From positions 28,936,704 through 29,000,703 of the forward strand of contig CALNVZ010003434.1 of assembly GCA_940671915.1 (NCBI GenBank): a DNA stretch of 64,000 nucleotides, read 5' to 3'. Shown one piece after another: positions 11,875 through 23,130 of this stretch. Numbering within the stretch: the first letter of the stretch is position 1; every line of letters begins with the position of its first letter. Source of the stretch: Paracentrotus lividus. Taxonomy: Eukaryota > Echinodermata > Echinoidea > Camarodonta > Echinidae. Below the pieces are notes generated by a model. The model was given only the letters and a program-made list of their open reading frames with translations. It did no database searches and had not been told where the DNA came from. The position numbers and the translations under genes were made by a program.

Positions 11875-12345
11875 TACAGTCTGTTTCAAATAAAATGGTA
11901 CAGTTGGAAAACATTTTTTTATAGTGTGAAGGTTAATATCAACGTGGTATTGTTTGTTATTTTCATAAAACAGGAATATCACTCTTTCTTCTGCAATTTT
12001 TTTCATCACATTTGGTGCAGTATTTTTTGAGATATGACTAATTTTCTACAATCAACGCAAAATCTATTTTTTGCACGCCGTCCCATGCCTTTGTGTACGA
12101 TTTCGCATAATGACCGTGAATTCAGCGCTCCAGAACAATAGAAGTGCCGTTAATTTTCGGATTTGTTCCTCGTCGCACAAACTTAGCATAACTTTTGTTT
12201 TATGAAAGCAAATTATACAGGACAAAAGCGCATCAGCAAGAAAATCTTTTGGCTTTTAATTGTACCACAAACACACATTATATTGAAAAAGTTCACACCT
12301 AAATGATTTTTCCCCGACTGTACCATTTTTTTGACACAGACTGTA
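11875..12345. mobile_element. Tc1/mariner-like MITE, family C copy 1
   Basis: TACAGTCTGTTTCAAATAAA at the left and TTTGACACAGACTGTA at the right, with a TA at each end. Four copies occur in the window (also 24733, 60154 and 61297), 447-471 bp long. All share interior words such as CATGGGACGG or close variants and ATGCGCTTTTG/CAAAAGCGCATC. No coding capacity. Confidence 0.75.
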
Positions 12346-12380
12346 TGTCTCAATAACTCTGATTGTGTCTGCTAAGATAT

Positions 12381-12558
12381 TCAGGGGCATAGTTTGGGGG
12401 AAACAGGCATGCACCCCCCCCCCCCCCCATTTTATTTTTTATTTTTTAAATCACCATTAAATGGTTCTGTTAACATTGGAAAATGTTTGGTGTGCCACCT
12501 TATTTTTGTGAAATTTGCCTGCTGCCTCCCCCATTTTCAAATTCTGGATCCGTCACTG
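12381..12558. mobile_element. Diverged hAT-type fragment with a long C-run
   Basis: Ends with TTCTGGATCCGTCACTG, the characteristic right terminus of the CAGTGGCGGATCC family. The left side, CAGGGGCATAGTTTGGGGG, is diverged, and a C-run follows. Similar G/C-run fragments lie near 21100, 44538, 47138 and 55694. Confidence 0.45.
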
Positions 12559-15500
12559 CTAATTGCTTAAAACTTATGATTTTAATTGTATACTGTAATT
12601 AAAGAAAATAGGGAAGATAACAGGAAATGCTTAAAAGGAAATGAAAGAAATTAAGTAAAAAAAACAGAAAATGTGTTTTGAAAAGAAAAAGAAGAAAAAA
12701 AGGAAGGGAACATAGAGAAAAGGAGATCCTGAAAGTTTCAAATTCAACTCACATGAACTTAACTTCTACTTTACAACACTTTTAAGCAACATGTACATGT
12801 ACAACACAACACTAATGTTAAGAAGTGAAAAAGATAATTTTATTTATAGTTTGTTGGTATTATACAATGTTTTTATATATCCATAAAATATACACTCAAA
12901 TATTTGTAATGTAAATATATACATGTATATAGAAATGCATTCATGTTTCAAGTTACTTGCAAAGTATCTTGAGAGAAAACTTGAGTTGTAGCTTTATAAT
13001 TGGCATATAAAGCCTTATAACTCTTTACTTTCAAGAATTGTTCATTGTTTTAGCATGATAGCAAGAAATTTCATATAAACTGTCAAGGAGCAAAATGAAA
13101 TGAAAATCTCTCACAAAGATTAAAGACAAAATATTAGGGAATATGCAGCATTGTAAAAAAAAAGGGGGGGGGAATCAACAGAACATATTTCTGTTGATTG
13201 TTAAATCTTCAGGACATCTCAATTGAAGTTTCAACTTTCATAGAATTAATGTTACTGATAAAACATATTTATCAGTTGAAAAAAAAAACTAATATCAAAT
13301 ATAATATGTTTATGTATTGCACATAGAACATCACTGTTTACTTGCCATAAATTAAGACCATACATGTTAAATCCATCTTGGAGCAGATATTGCGGTTCTT
13401 AGAGATTTATTGCACTGAAATCAAATGGGGCTGAAATGTCTACATACTCAAAGTCTAAAGGATGTTTAGTGAAATTACACATCATTCATGTATTTAATTG
13501 TATAAAATAGCAAAATAACTAAGGTGAAAACTAGATCAACTCAAGTTCATCGATTATCCTATGCAAAATACCAATTGCATGAGATGTGTGATGATTGATA
13601 GTCAACCGCTAATCATAACATGATCCGACTCTTTTCTTCTTCACATTTTTGCGTAGTGTTTGAATGTAATAGGTCTAAGGAAATTTATGAATAAAGAAAT
13701 TATATCTTGCAATTACACATTTGCAGCATTATTACTTTGTTAGAAGGTAAAACTATATCAACTCTATAGTACATTATACCAATTATATGACAAGTAATTT
13801 GTGACAAAAGTAAATCTGCTGATTATAATCAATTCTGACTCTTCTCACCATCACATCTTTGCCAAACCTGTGGACTCTGAAAATGAAGCAATTATTTATT
13901 GCAATTATACCATTGCAACATTATTACTTTTGTTTCTAGATCCAAAACATTGAGGGAAACAATTATTTCCATCTTCTTATCTCACCTGAGAGTTTTGCCC
14001 CTGGCTCAATCTATGTTACCATGGTGACAGCAAATTGCAATATTACTTCTGAAATCACTATATTCCTAATTCCAACAGTTAAAAATGTGCAGCATTGCAT
14101 TATAGGCTGTTTTACATCAAGAAAAGCATCAATTGAAATTACTTTAATGTGTTGTCATTGCTTTTAAATTCTTATTGTAATAAATATAGCGCATATCATA
14201 AAATAAATCCCTGTGCGCTTTAATAGACAAAAGGGCAGTGTTAAAGAAATTATTAAATACCATTAATGCCTGATTTACATAAAATATGATGACATTTACA
14301 GAACTTTAACATTACACACACAAATTTAAGATACAATACAAGTTACTCATGTACAAACAGTTAAGTTTCAACAGATATTTAAATGACTCTGTTGAATTAG
14401 CTCTCTTCACAACATCAGGTAAAACTAATACTGCAAAAGTCAAACATTTCCATTAAATTTTAAAAATGTGATCAATGTCCAAAATTTAAAAGTGAACACT
14501 GTTAGTGGATATCCTGTCTCATTCACAATAGATAAATTTCAATTTTTAATGACACATCTTTTATATCTACTTTTGTCATATTAGTTGATGTTTGACAAAA
14601 TTTAGTGTGTGAAGTTTCTTTGGAATAAGCCCTATCAATTGTTATGATACATTAAACAGTACCAGATCAGGTGGGCCACAAACTTCATTAATGTGTAAAT
14701 TATATAGTTGACGAAATGGAAAAATATAACCTTTTATTTATCAATTCACATCATATAATTGAACATATCTGTCAACATTCTTGAGAGGTGGCAATGAACC
14801 AGATGGAGACATGTCTCTATGATAGACAGATCATGTTTTTCTCTCTCTCTCTCTCTTTTACTTGAATATTCATTCGAATAAGTTTATTAACCAGTCTCAA
14901 ACATGAAAACAGTACCAGCATAAAATTCTGAACATCAATGTCATATTTAAAATTTAAAAAAAGCACCCACACGCACAGTGCTTTGACCTATAGATTTAAG
15001 TTTACTTGATTCAGAAATAGTAACCTTTTCATGTAGAACAGACTTCCTCTTGTCTGGAGAGGAGCAATTTTTTGGAAAATTGATACATAGACTTCATGTT
15101 GAGATATTCATAGAGAAAGGTTAATTTGTCCTTTCCTTCATTTAACTTGAACTTACTGGAAATGATGACAGCACCTATTAATGTGATGGAAGCCGTCCAG
15201 CTGTTTTGGTTGGAGAAAATAGGTTTCCCTGATTGTTGTAGAAAAGAATTGCTAGTTGACATTTTCATTGTCATTTTTCCCCCCGTAACAGTTGGCATGC
15301 ATGGAATACAACATTGATGTGAACAATGAAATATGTCATTTTGTGGTTAGGACCTTCTTTGAATGTTGATAATGTATTTTTAATTCCTTGTGAAACAATT
15401 GAAAGCAGTTTTATATCAATTTTATATTATTGGTTTAAAAAAAGGGGGTAATAGTCTGCTTTGTGACGTAACACTTTTCAACCTGAAAAACAAGTTTAAA

Positions 15501-15750
15501 CTGAAAACTGTTTAAACTGAAAAGTATATCACAAAACACATTATTAGATCTACCAAATGCCTAGTGCATGAAGAAGTACATTTTTGTGAGAAATCTCAAG
15601 TATTTTTTCATGGAGTGAAACGACATGGTGTTTAGAAAGTTTAGAAAACAGCTGAAAGTTAGAGCAGCAATTCCAAATTTGTCTGTGCTGTACAATTAAT
15701 GTGAAATATGGCATTTAGTTAAGTTTATGTGTTTGATTGTTGTTGTTTTT
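12559..15750. other. AT-rich DNA, no gene seen
   Basis: Long unique-looking AT-rich sequence with only a short (CT)n at about 14841. No frame over 90 codons, no domain and no clear transposon ends. It lies downstream of the GPCR-1 gene. Confidence 0.5.
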
Positions 15751-16190
15751 TTTTTCATTTGTAAAAATAGAGCAAAAAGTAAAAACATATCTATTGTGAC
15801 CCAAATTTCATGTGTCTGTGTGAACGCACCCATTGAATACATTGAGTAGCCTCATGAGACAGCTATCAGTTTATCAGTTTCCTCTGCAGCAGGTCTCAAA
15901 ATGACATCATCTCACTTTGCTATTCTGGTCCTAAAACCAAACTTTCTTTTCTTATACTGCTCTTTTTTTTCTTCTTCTTCTTTTTTTCATTTGTAATAGA
16001 GCAAAAAGTAAAAACATATCTATTGTGACCCAAATTTCATGTGTCTGTGTGAACGCATCCATTGTATACATTGAGTTGCCTCATGAGACAGCCATCAGTT
16101 TATCAGTTTCCTCTGCAGCTCTCAAAATGACATCATCCCACTTGCTATTCTGGTCCTAAAACCACACTTTCTTTTCTTAATACTGCTTAT
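15751..16190. repeat. Tandem duplication, ~230 bp unit, two copies
   Basis: Both copies contain GAGCAAAAAGTAAAAACATA, CAAATTTCATGTGTCTGTGT, ATCAGTTTATCAGTTTCCTC and TATTCTGGTCCTAAAACCA. Copy 1 is about 15751-15960 and copy 2 about 15984-16190. They are very similar, so the event is fairly recent. Confidence 0.85.
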
Positions 16191-17022
16191 TTCCTTCTCA
16201 AGGAGTGGGGTAACCTCCAAGTTGAAGGGGAAGAGTGTGGTCACAGAAAACAGTTTCGATCAACCCCCCTACTGCAGGTACAGTCCACTTCCGTTAGAAC
16301 TAGGTGCTCAGGACAAAGCCACAACCCTTGTTTTTACGAGATCTTTGATGCTGAAGATAAAATATGGACCAAGATTATTGCCTCTGAAAGTAATAGTAAT
16401 GATAATATCAATTTTTTTTTTTATGCAGAGCTTTCCCAGTTCCTAGTAACTATGTGTACAGTATGTAAAATCTTACAAAATTTTGTTGTTTTGTATCTGT
16501 TCTATCAGGAGTGTACTGTACAATGTAAAACTTTGTTATAAAGTCGTAATCCGTTTAGTACATGAATATTCACCTCTAGTTTTATTTGATTCACCATGCC
16601 TACGATTGCATGCTCTTTAGTTGTCATAAATAAATCATCAATGGTGAAATTTTCAGTTAAACTACTTTCAACAATGAATTTGGCATTTAACTGAAATTCA
16701 CCTTTCAAGAATAGAAACAAAAGGAGCTTCTTATACAAACAATTAGGTATATGATTAAACAAATAGTTCAACATTGAAATAATGTGGGAGGTAAGTTTCA
16801 GTAATCATTTTAGTTTTGGAAAATTGATTTCAACTTATGAAACTAAAAGTACTTGTGATCTACATTTCAAATAGGGAACATTCTAGGCAGCAAAAGTTGT
16901 TGAGGTCCATCTTTTAAAAAATTTCTAATGTCTTTGTCTTACTTAATCACTCTATTCTCATTCTTTGGTTTACCATGCTTCAATTATATAAGATTCAAAG
17001 ATGTTTCTATATGCAGCAAGCC

Positions 17023-17028
17023 TTTATT
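17023..17028 (-). terminator. Candidate poly(A) signal of GPCR-1
   Basis: TTTATT on the plus strand reads AATAAA on the minus strand, about 170 nt beyond the GPCR-1 stop codon. It is the first clear signal met in that direction. Position is the only evidence. Confidence 0.45.
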
Positions 17029-17196
17029 GAAACACCAGTTCACTTTTTAAACTTTAAACATCTTAAAAGTCATAATGTACTTATTCTCATCTTCAAGAGT
17101 TCATCAAAGAATATACAAAAAAATTTATGATGATGAGATAAATATTCTCCGAGAGTCACTTTCTCCACACACATTTGTCATTTTTGTTGTGGTTTC

Positions 17197-18384
17197 TCAG
17201 CAGGATGACGTGTGCATGCCAGACAGACTTGTCTCTGTGTTAGACTGCTTTGACCTAGCCGCATTGTCATGGTCAGTTAATGTCGAAGAACTCAAGAATC
17301 TTCTGAGGAATCTAGACGGTTCCGGTATCCTGGAAAACTCACAGCGCACCATGCACGCAAAGACGATCCTGAAGTTGGGATGCTTGAGAGCGTATATGAT
17401 GGGGTTCAAGCAGCTGTCAAAGACCAGAACCAAGGCTAAGTAGGACGAGACGTGCGAGATGAGTCCCGGGCTTTTAACGAAAGTTGTTGCGAACAGAAGC
17501 GCAGTGTAGGGTAAGACGCACAAGAAGAATCCACAGATCACATACAAGAGGTTCTTTGTAATGGTGATGTCAAGTCTGGTTGGCTTATGCACCTTTTTCT
17601 GTCCAGGTTCCTTCTTAGCTGGAGGAACCTTTCCTGTCTCTGCGGTCTTGGTTGGTGGCGCTGGTCGAGCTGGTGTTGGCTTTGCTTTACTCGCGGTAGT
17701 CATGGTGTTCTTGACATGCTCCCTGACATGTCTGTAAATAAAAGTATAGCTCATGACGATTAACATGAAAGAAATCATTGAGAGGATACCTGCAAGTATC
17801 TGGTAGATGTAGGCGATGGGGTGCATGAAGTCCCATGCGCAGAGTCGGGAGTTGATATCAAAACCCAGTTTCCCATGACCTGCGGCTTGAGGGACGACCA
17901 ACGTCACTATCGGGTACATCCACGAGAGAAGGACCATCAGGGCCATCTTGGACGGTGTGTATATCCGACGGTAATCCTTCCTTGATCTTGTGATTAAGAT
18001 GTAACGGTTGATTGCGATTAGGGCCAGGGTCAATACGCTGCAGCTTATAGCGGTCACTACAATTGACCCTACGATGGCACATATAACAGGATGCAGCGGC
18101 CAGCCATTGGGACCAAGCAGCCCCACCGCCTGAAAAGGCTGGACGATGGAGACTAATAAATCAGTCACACTCAAGCTGATGATGAAGACGTTTGTGGCAG
18201 TTTGTAGCTTCCTGGAAAAGAGCACGGCGGCCATCACGAAAAGATTTCCCACGATACCCACCGCACCGATGATGACATATAGTGTAGCCAGGAAAGCCCG
18301 CTCTGCGTAATTGTTGATGCCCAGGGTATCAATTTCGTTATTAAAAGGAGCTGGTGGGCCAATTGTAAAAGAATCGCTCTCCAT
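17197..18384 (-). CDS. Class A GPCR, Tre1/moody/GPR84-like (GPCR-1)
   Basis: A 395-residue seven-transmembrane receptor expected in the plasma membrane. Landmarks: TM1 with GN at residues 46-47; the TM2 aspartate D75; a conserved disulfide pair, C102 (top of TM3) and C182 (second extracellular loop); NRY at 126-128 in place of DRY; W155 in TM4; CVLP at 289-292 in TM6 where CWxP is usual; and NPIIY at 327-331 in TM7. The tail has FACMVRC and SRIPEPSRFLRR, then a Ser/Thr-rich end suited to phosphorylation. The third intracellular loop holds an unusual Pro/Lys/Ala-rich insert (about 232-268). The start is the ATG at 18384. An in-frame ATG at 18552 gives a longer frame, but a splice acceptor at 18447 cuts it off, and the proposed upstream exon has an in-frame TGA. 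GPCR-2 at 58493 is a clear paralogue. Ligand and G protein are unknown. NRY and CxLP motifs are known from Tre1, moody, GPR84 and melatonin-type receptors, so the subfamily is an inference. Confidence 0.93.
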   Translation of the reverse strand: MESDSFTIGPPAPFNNEIDTLGINNYAERAFLATLYVIIGAVGIVGNLFVMAAVLFSRKLQTATNVFIISLSVTDLLVSIVQPFQAVGLLGPNGWPLHPVICAIVGSIVVTAISCSVLTLALIAINRYILITRSRKDYRRIYTPSKMALMVLLSWMYPIVTLVVPQAAGHGKLGFDINSRLCAWDFMHPIAYIYQILAGILSMISFMLIVMSYTFIYRHVREHVKNTMTTASKAKPTPARPAPPTKTAETGKVPPAKKEPGQKKVHKPTRLDITITKNLLYVICGFFLCVLPYTALLFATTFVKSPGLISHVSSYLALVLVFDSCLNPIIYALKHPNFRIVFACMVRCEFSRIPEPSRFLRRFLSSSTLTDHDNAARSKQSNTETSLSGMHTSSC

Positions 18385-18398
18385 TTTGAGGTTCGGGT

Positions 18399-18419
18399 CT
18401 ATCGTTTTCTCTGGTCCAT
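18399..18419 (-). other. Short upstream ORF in the GPCR-1 leader
   Basis: ATG at 18419 opens a six-codon frame (MDQRKR) ending in TAG at 18399, 15 nt before the receptor start. If the leader is spliced as proposed, this uORF would be in the mature mRNA and could lower translation. That effect is inference. Confidence 0.35.
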
Positions 18420-18924
18420 ATGATATCCAAATGATGATCCGATTCTCCTGTAAGGACAGTAAAACAGATAAATAGATAATTGATTCCTGCTGATATTTGA
18501 TCAGAGATTTACTAACTGAATATCTACCTGTAACATAAAAGAAAAAACACAAACCTGTAGCTGTTTATTTTTTCTTTGGAACCCTCAAGAGACCTCAAAT
18601 ACATATGTTTATTACAATTTTTAAATTGGTGCAAAGGGCAATAGAAGTTGTACCTCGGTCAGTGAGTGATTAGATGCAAACCAACCAGGGGCCCTGTATT
18701 ATGTATGTCTTATTAATGACGGGGTGCAAGGTAATAAATGCACATCCTAATTTTTTGAAGGACCTTTGCTTATAATTTACTCTGTGTGGGCGGGTGGGAG
18801 GGAAAATTGAGTTGATTTCTTCTTCTTTCCCTATCTCCCTCCTCTTATTTACTTTTCTCTATCCATCTATTTTGCCCTTCAATAGTTCATAATTTCCTTC
18901 ATTTATTTTCAATGTTTCTTCGCC

Positions 18925-18965
<41 letters not shown>

Positions 18966-18972
18966 TCTCTTT
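18925..18972. repeat. C-run plus (CT)n microsatellite
   Basis: About 13 C followed by (TC)n interrupted by CCC, lying in the proposed GPCR-1 intron. Confidence 0.9.
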
Positions 18973-20029
18973 CTAGCTGTCACTTTCACTCTCTTTCTTT
19001 TAAATAGCATAATGCCATTTTAATGTTAAGTATTTTTACCCTGTATTCATGTCTCCCTTTTGGCCCATCTCTCCCCCACACTATCTTTTCTGATCCCCTT
19101 TGCTGCCTTTTCCCTCCCCTCACATCCTTTTCACCCCTTCTCCCTCCATTCTTTATTATTTTAGAAGGACAAAAATAGATATGAAGTTCGGAAACCCATT
19201 TCTGCATTCTCTATCTTGCTTTTCTCCTTTTGACCACAGCCAGACAACATTCAATAATTGTGCTGTTGAATTCAAGAGCCTTGGCTTTCATCAGACTATA
19301 TTATATTATGGGTTAATTGAATTAAGGATATGTCAGCAGGGGAATTAACAGATACATGGTAGACTCATATTCAGTGCCGATTACATATCCCATAGGGGGG
19401 GATAGAGACTTGAACGCTCTTTCCTTCCTATCATCTTCCTATTAAAGAAGTTAGTGACAGATTGGTGGCTAAGCAACTACCTCTCCTTTTAAATTACTAT
19501 TATTAGTGATATTTACAAATCACATTATTATTATTACCTATTAAAAAAAACCCCATAAATTTCAATATTTACCCAATAGAGGAAGGTTTTGTTAGAGAGG
19601 TCATAATAACAAATTCTGATAATCAAAGTTAAATGAAAAGCTAAAATTGCTACATGATTATGTTCAGAACTCCCGCCCCCCCCCATCTGCTCTCAAAAAA
19701 AAAAGAAACACCAACAGCAACAACAAACAAACAAACAAAATTATATTCATTTATATATAAAAAACAAACAAAAAGCAAATGAAAACAAAAACATTGTTGA
19801 AAAAAGATAATAAAAAATAGATTATGTGAAACAGTGAGTCCTGTTTGATTCGAGGTTTATAAACAGCAAGTTTTAGACCTGTCACAAATTAAAATATCTG
19901 TAAATGTACCCTACCCCTCCCCCATCTATAGTTTTAAAAGGGAGGGGGGAAAAGGATAAATATGTACTCTGTAGATCTTACTACTTGTATGTTTAGAAAA
20001 AATACACAAATGACATTAGAAATATAACT

Positions 20030-20360
20030 ATTTTTTTGATCAGATACAACAATTTACCTTTAGAGGTTCTTGTAGTTTGCGTGCGTAAATGAGATTCTAC
20101 ATTGATTAATCATATTTCTTTTTTACAGAAGTTCCAAAAAAAAAATTATAACTTTTTTAATGATCAGATACAACAATTTACCTCATCAGAGGTCCTGGTG
20201 GTTTGCGTGCATGAATGAGATTCTACATTAATTAATTAGAAGGTTTTTTTAATAGAAATTTAGAAGTGTCTTTCATAACTTTTTTTATGATCAGATACAA
20301 CGATTCACCTCATCAGAGATTGTGGTGGTTGCGTGCATGAATGGGATTCTACATTAATAG
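20030..20360. repeat. Triple tandem repeat, ~122 bp unit
   Basis: TGATCAGATACAACAATTTA, GTTTGCGTGC and GAGATTCTACATT recur in order at about 20038, 20161 and 20288. Units have drifted by small indels. Confidence 0.8.
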
Positions 20361-20830
20361 ACGACATTGGGAAATGTGGTTTGATCCTCCTAATTGCTGT
20401 GAGGGATCTTGAAGGTTAGAGAGACATGAATAGTGTCAGAGGATGTCATTACAAGGCTGCGTTTCAAATTGCATCATTACACCTGTTTTCCCTCACCTCT
20501 TTCATGCCATCTCCATTTTGGATAATTGGAATAAATGAACTTGTGTGAGCAAAATTTGACATTCAAATCAAAGTATTATTTCAAAGTCAATTTGAGGGTA
20601 AATATAGTCAGTTGACGTATGCTTTTTAAACGGATTGAGCTGAAAAATGTCAGGCAATTCCTGTCTGACCTAAAGGTTTGCAATTATGATTACAGCACTG
20701 GCTGGAAGAGTAATTTTTTAACATCCTGAATGAAGTTAAACAATCCCTTTAAGGAAGATAATCTGTTTTGGTTGTAGAGGAAGGAACATACACCCTTTCC
20801 ATCCATTCACATTGTTCAACAAGTAATTTC

Positions 20831-21390
20831 TTAAAGGGGAAGTTCACCCTGGAATTTTATTGGTCTTAAAAAATGAAGAAAAATAAAATAAAAATATGAG
20901 TGAAGGTTTGGAGAAAATCGACCAAAAATTATGAAGTTATGAATATTCAAAGTTTTGATTCTGTGACGTCACATGCGAGCAGATCTCCTATGTGTTTATG
21001 TAGTGTAAATTCCATAAAATGTTTTTTTTTTTCAAAAGAAATTAATTATGTCACTTGTGCGGTCGATATACCATCAAACATATGTTCATATACATGTCCA
21101 TGCGCGTATTCTGGGGGGGGGGGCTTTACGGGCCCGGGCCCCCCGGGTAGGCGCCCAAAAGGGCGCCAAAATGACCTCAAAGGGGCGCCAAATTGAGCAA
21201 AATTTTAAAAAAAAATAAAAAAATAAAATAAAAAAATAAAAACGGATAAATGGACGTGATTTGAGCTGATTGACCTCTCAAACCTACCCCTATGGTTGAT
21301 ATAATTATGACCTTTTGGTTGACCGCAGGCCAAAAAAAAAAATCGATACCTACCCTACCAATAAAATTCCAGGGTGAACTTCCCCTTTAA
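20831..21390. mobile_element. TTAA-flanked MITE, family E copy 2, with nested G/C-run insert
   Basis: TTAAAGGGGAAGTTCACCCT at the left and AGGGTGAACTTCCCCTTTAA at the right form a perfect terminal inverted repeat that extends through GGAATTTTATTGG. TTAA is the target site, as for Kolobok/piggyBac-type elements. A GC-rich block at about 21100-21330 with GGGCCCGGGCCCCCCGGG looks like a separate later insertion. Non-coding. Confidence 0.75.
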
Positions 21391-22369
21391 GTCAAATATT
21401 GTTCCCAAACATGGCATGGGTTTAAAACCAAACAATAGCAAAATATTTTATAAATGAGTGAATAAAATTTTTCACAGAATACAGGGAGAATAATAGATAG
21501 TTTTCTATGTATAAGGGGGGGGGTGGGTATTGAATGCATACCAATTAACATCAGCTTTTCTTCATCAATCCATGAATATAACAAAATCATCTTTAGTGTC
21601 ATCTGTTTCCTTTAAATTTCAACCAGTACCCTAGATTTTGTTTTAGATTTGCAAAGAAATCTATGTTCACTCAAGAAAAATGTTTGTGACAGCGAGAGGT
21701 TATCATGTGGGTCTGTAAATGTCTACAAATGATTTCATTACTGACAAACTGATTTTATTTTGGCTAGAATGCAAGAAACCAATTTAACTGTCAGCCTTGT
21801 TTATCCTGTTTTCATGGAGATTTTGCTCAGCGCAAAAGAAAAGTGTTTTTTCTAGTCGGCAAACTTTTTTGATAGTTGTTTCAATTCTGAAATTTACTTT
21901 ATGAATGTTTTCGGCTAGGAAATGCTGGACAACAAAAAAATAGTGAATGTAGACAAAGATAAGGAAATAAAATTGTAGGAAAAGGTGTGTTTACATGTAA
22001 TCATCCTGTCAGATACAAGATTAAGAGCGAGGTGGTACCATTTGCAGTGCTCAAAAGGAAATTGTGGAGGAAAAAACAACTTCATTAGATTAAAATTGTT
22101 AAAAAGAGGGATATATATGACCTGATCATCCTAAATTATAGTTTGCAGTTTATAAAATGAAAAAAATAGAAATGGCTATAGACTTTAATGCATGTTTTTA
22201 TTATACTTTCCCAAACATCATATTTGAATTGGAAACTAAGGGGGGGGGGGGGGGGGGGAGGGGGCTAAGAAAGGTAAACTTTTGAGAGTTAATTAGTTTC
22301 CGATATCAGCTTAATATACTTTTAATAATTATCTAAACTATAAACATATTTCTAAACCATGATCCGTCA

Positions 22370-22530
22370 ATGCCTTTGATTGTTTTTGTATTGTTTAATT
22401 TGTATGTTTATATAATGTTGTCATATTGCTTAATTTATTTATATGTCTTTAACTTGTTTAAAAGCCATTGGAAGTCACATTTCTATGTATTTGCATGGAC
22501 CAATAAAGAATCTTGTATCTTGACTACATT
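22370..22530 (+). mobile_element. 3' tail of a CR1/L2-like non-LTR retrotransposon
   Basis: Ends with GGACCAATAAAGAATCTTGT ATCTTG, meaning a poly(A) signal followed by short (ATCTTGT)-type repeats, the usual layout of CR1/L2-clade 3' ends. Only the non-coding tail is present. A minus-strand relative with (GAATCT)n lies at 28398. Confidence 0.45.
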
Positions 22531-22598
22531 CAGAAATATTGTAAGAAAAGATTTATTTTTTTTGCTGAGAGCTTGGAACAAAGTCCTTTTTTTCTTCT

Positions 22599-22635
<37 letters not shown>

Positions 22636-22777
22636 AAAAAATGTACTGTCAGATGAAAATTAATGTTAATCCATATTCATAAGAGATCAGTCTGTCAAAT
22701 ATATGTAACGCTTCAAATTGGGAGAAAATTATTTTTAGCTTAATATTATTTCTAGTTAATTACTGAAAATCACTTAC

Positions 22778-23130
22778 CTGTCAGACTAGCCACAAAGTTC
22801 CAAATGTATAAAAATCCACCACAAAGTCCCTCATAAAATAATCCACACCATGACTGCTGTGCTCAAATCACAATGAATGCACATCAAAAACTTTTCTCAT
22901 GATAATTGTCCGGAGCGCTCCTCGATCCTGTGTTGTCCCCCTCCCACTGCAGAGGAGCGTCTGACCTCTCGCACCGAAGAGTGCCACCAACCAACAGACC
23001 GAAATATATCGGTAGGAAGTCACCTGCTCAAAGGGAACCCTATAAATGTATCAAGTAATTTGACTGGAGAGTAAAGTGTCACTGTGACGATGATGACAGA
23101 ACTCTTTGAGGGAGTTGGTCTTTTCAATCA
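22778..23130 (-). promoter_or_regulatory. Proposed 5' non-coding exon and promoter of GPCR-1
   Basis: Read on the minus strand, this stretch is less AT-rich than its surroundings and free of recognisable repeats. It ends in GTCTGACAG/GTAAGTG, an excellent donor. TATA-like words (ATTTATAGGG near 23040, ATATATTTCGG near 23008) precede a G-rich segment. The last in-frame codons before the junction include TGA, so this exon cannot extend the receptor N-terminus and must be leader. The exact transcription start cannot be fixed. Confidence 0.4.

Larger units (their letters stand above)
18448..22777 (-). other. Proposed 4.3 kb intron in the 5' leader of GPCR-1
   Basis: On the minus strand the donor is ACAG/GTAAGTGATT (boundary 22778/22777) and the acceptor is TTTACTGTCCTTACAG/GAG (boundary 18448/18447), with a good pyrimidine tract. 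Inside lie the C-run/(CT)n at 18925, a triple repeat at 20030, the TTAA element at 20831, a G-run near 22241 and a CR1-like tail at 22370. The pairing of donor and acceptor is inferred from quality and orientation, not shown. Confidence 0.5.

Noticed and set aside
17075..17443. 122-codon plus-strand frame
   Set aside because: It overlaps the antisense of the GPCR-1 C-terminal coding region, which has clear domain support on the other strand.
18385..18552. N-terminal extension of GPCR-1 to an upstream ATG at 18552
   Set aside because: A strong splice acceptor at 18448/18447 lies inside it, and the extension has no receptor-like sequence. The ATG at 18384 gives a normal class A N-terminus.
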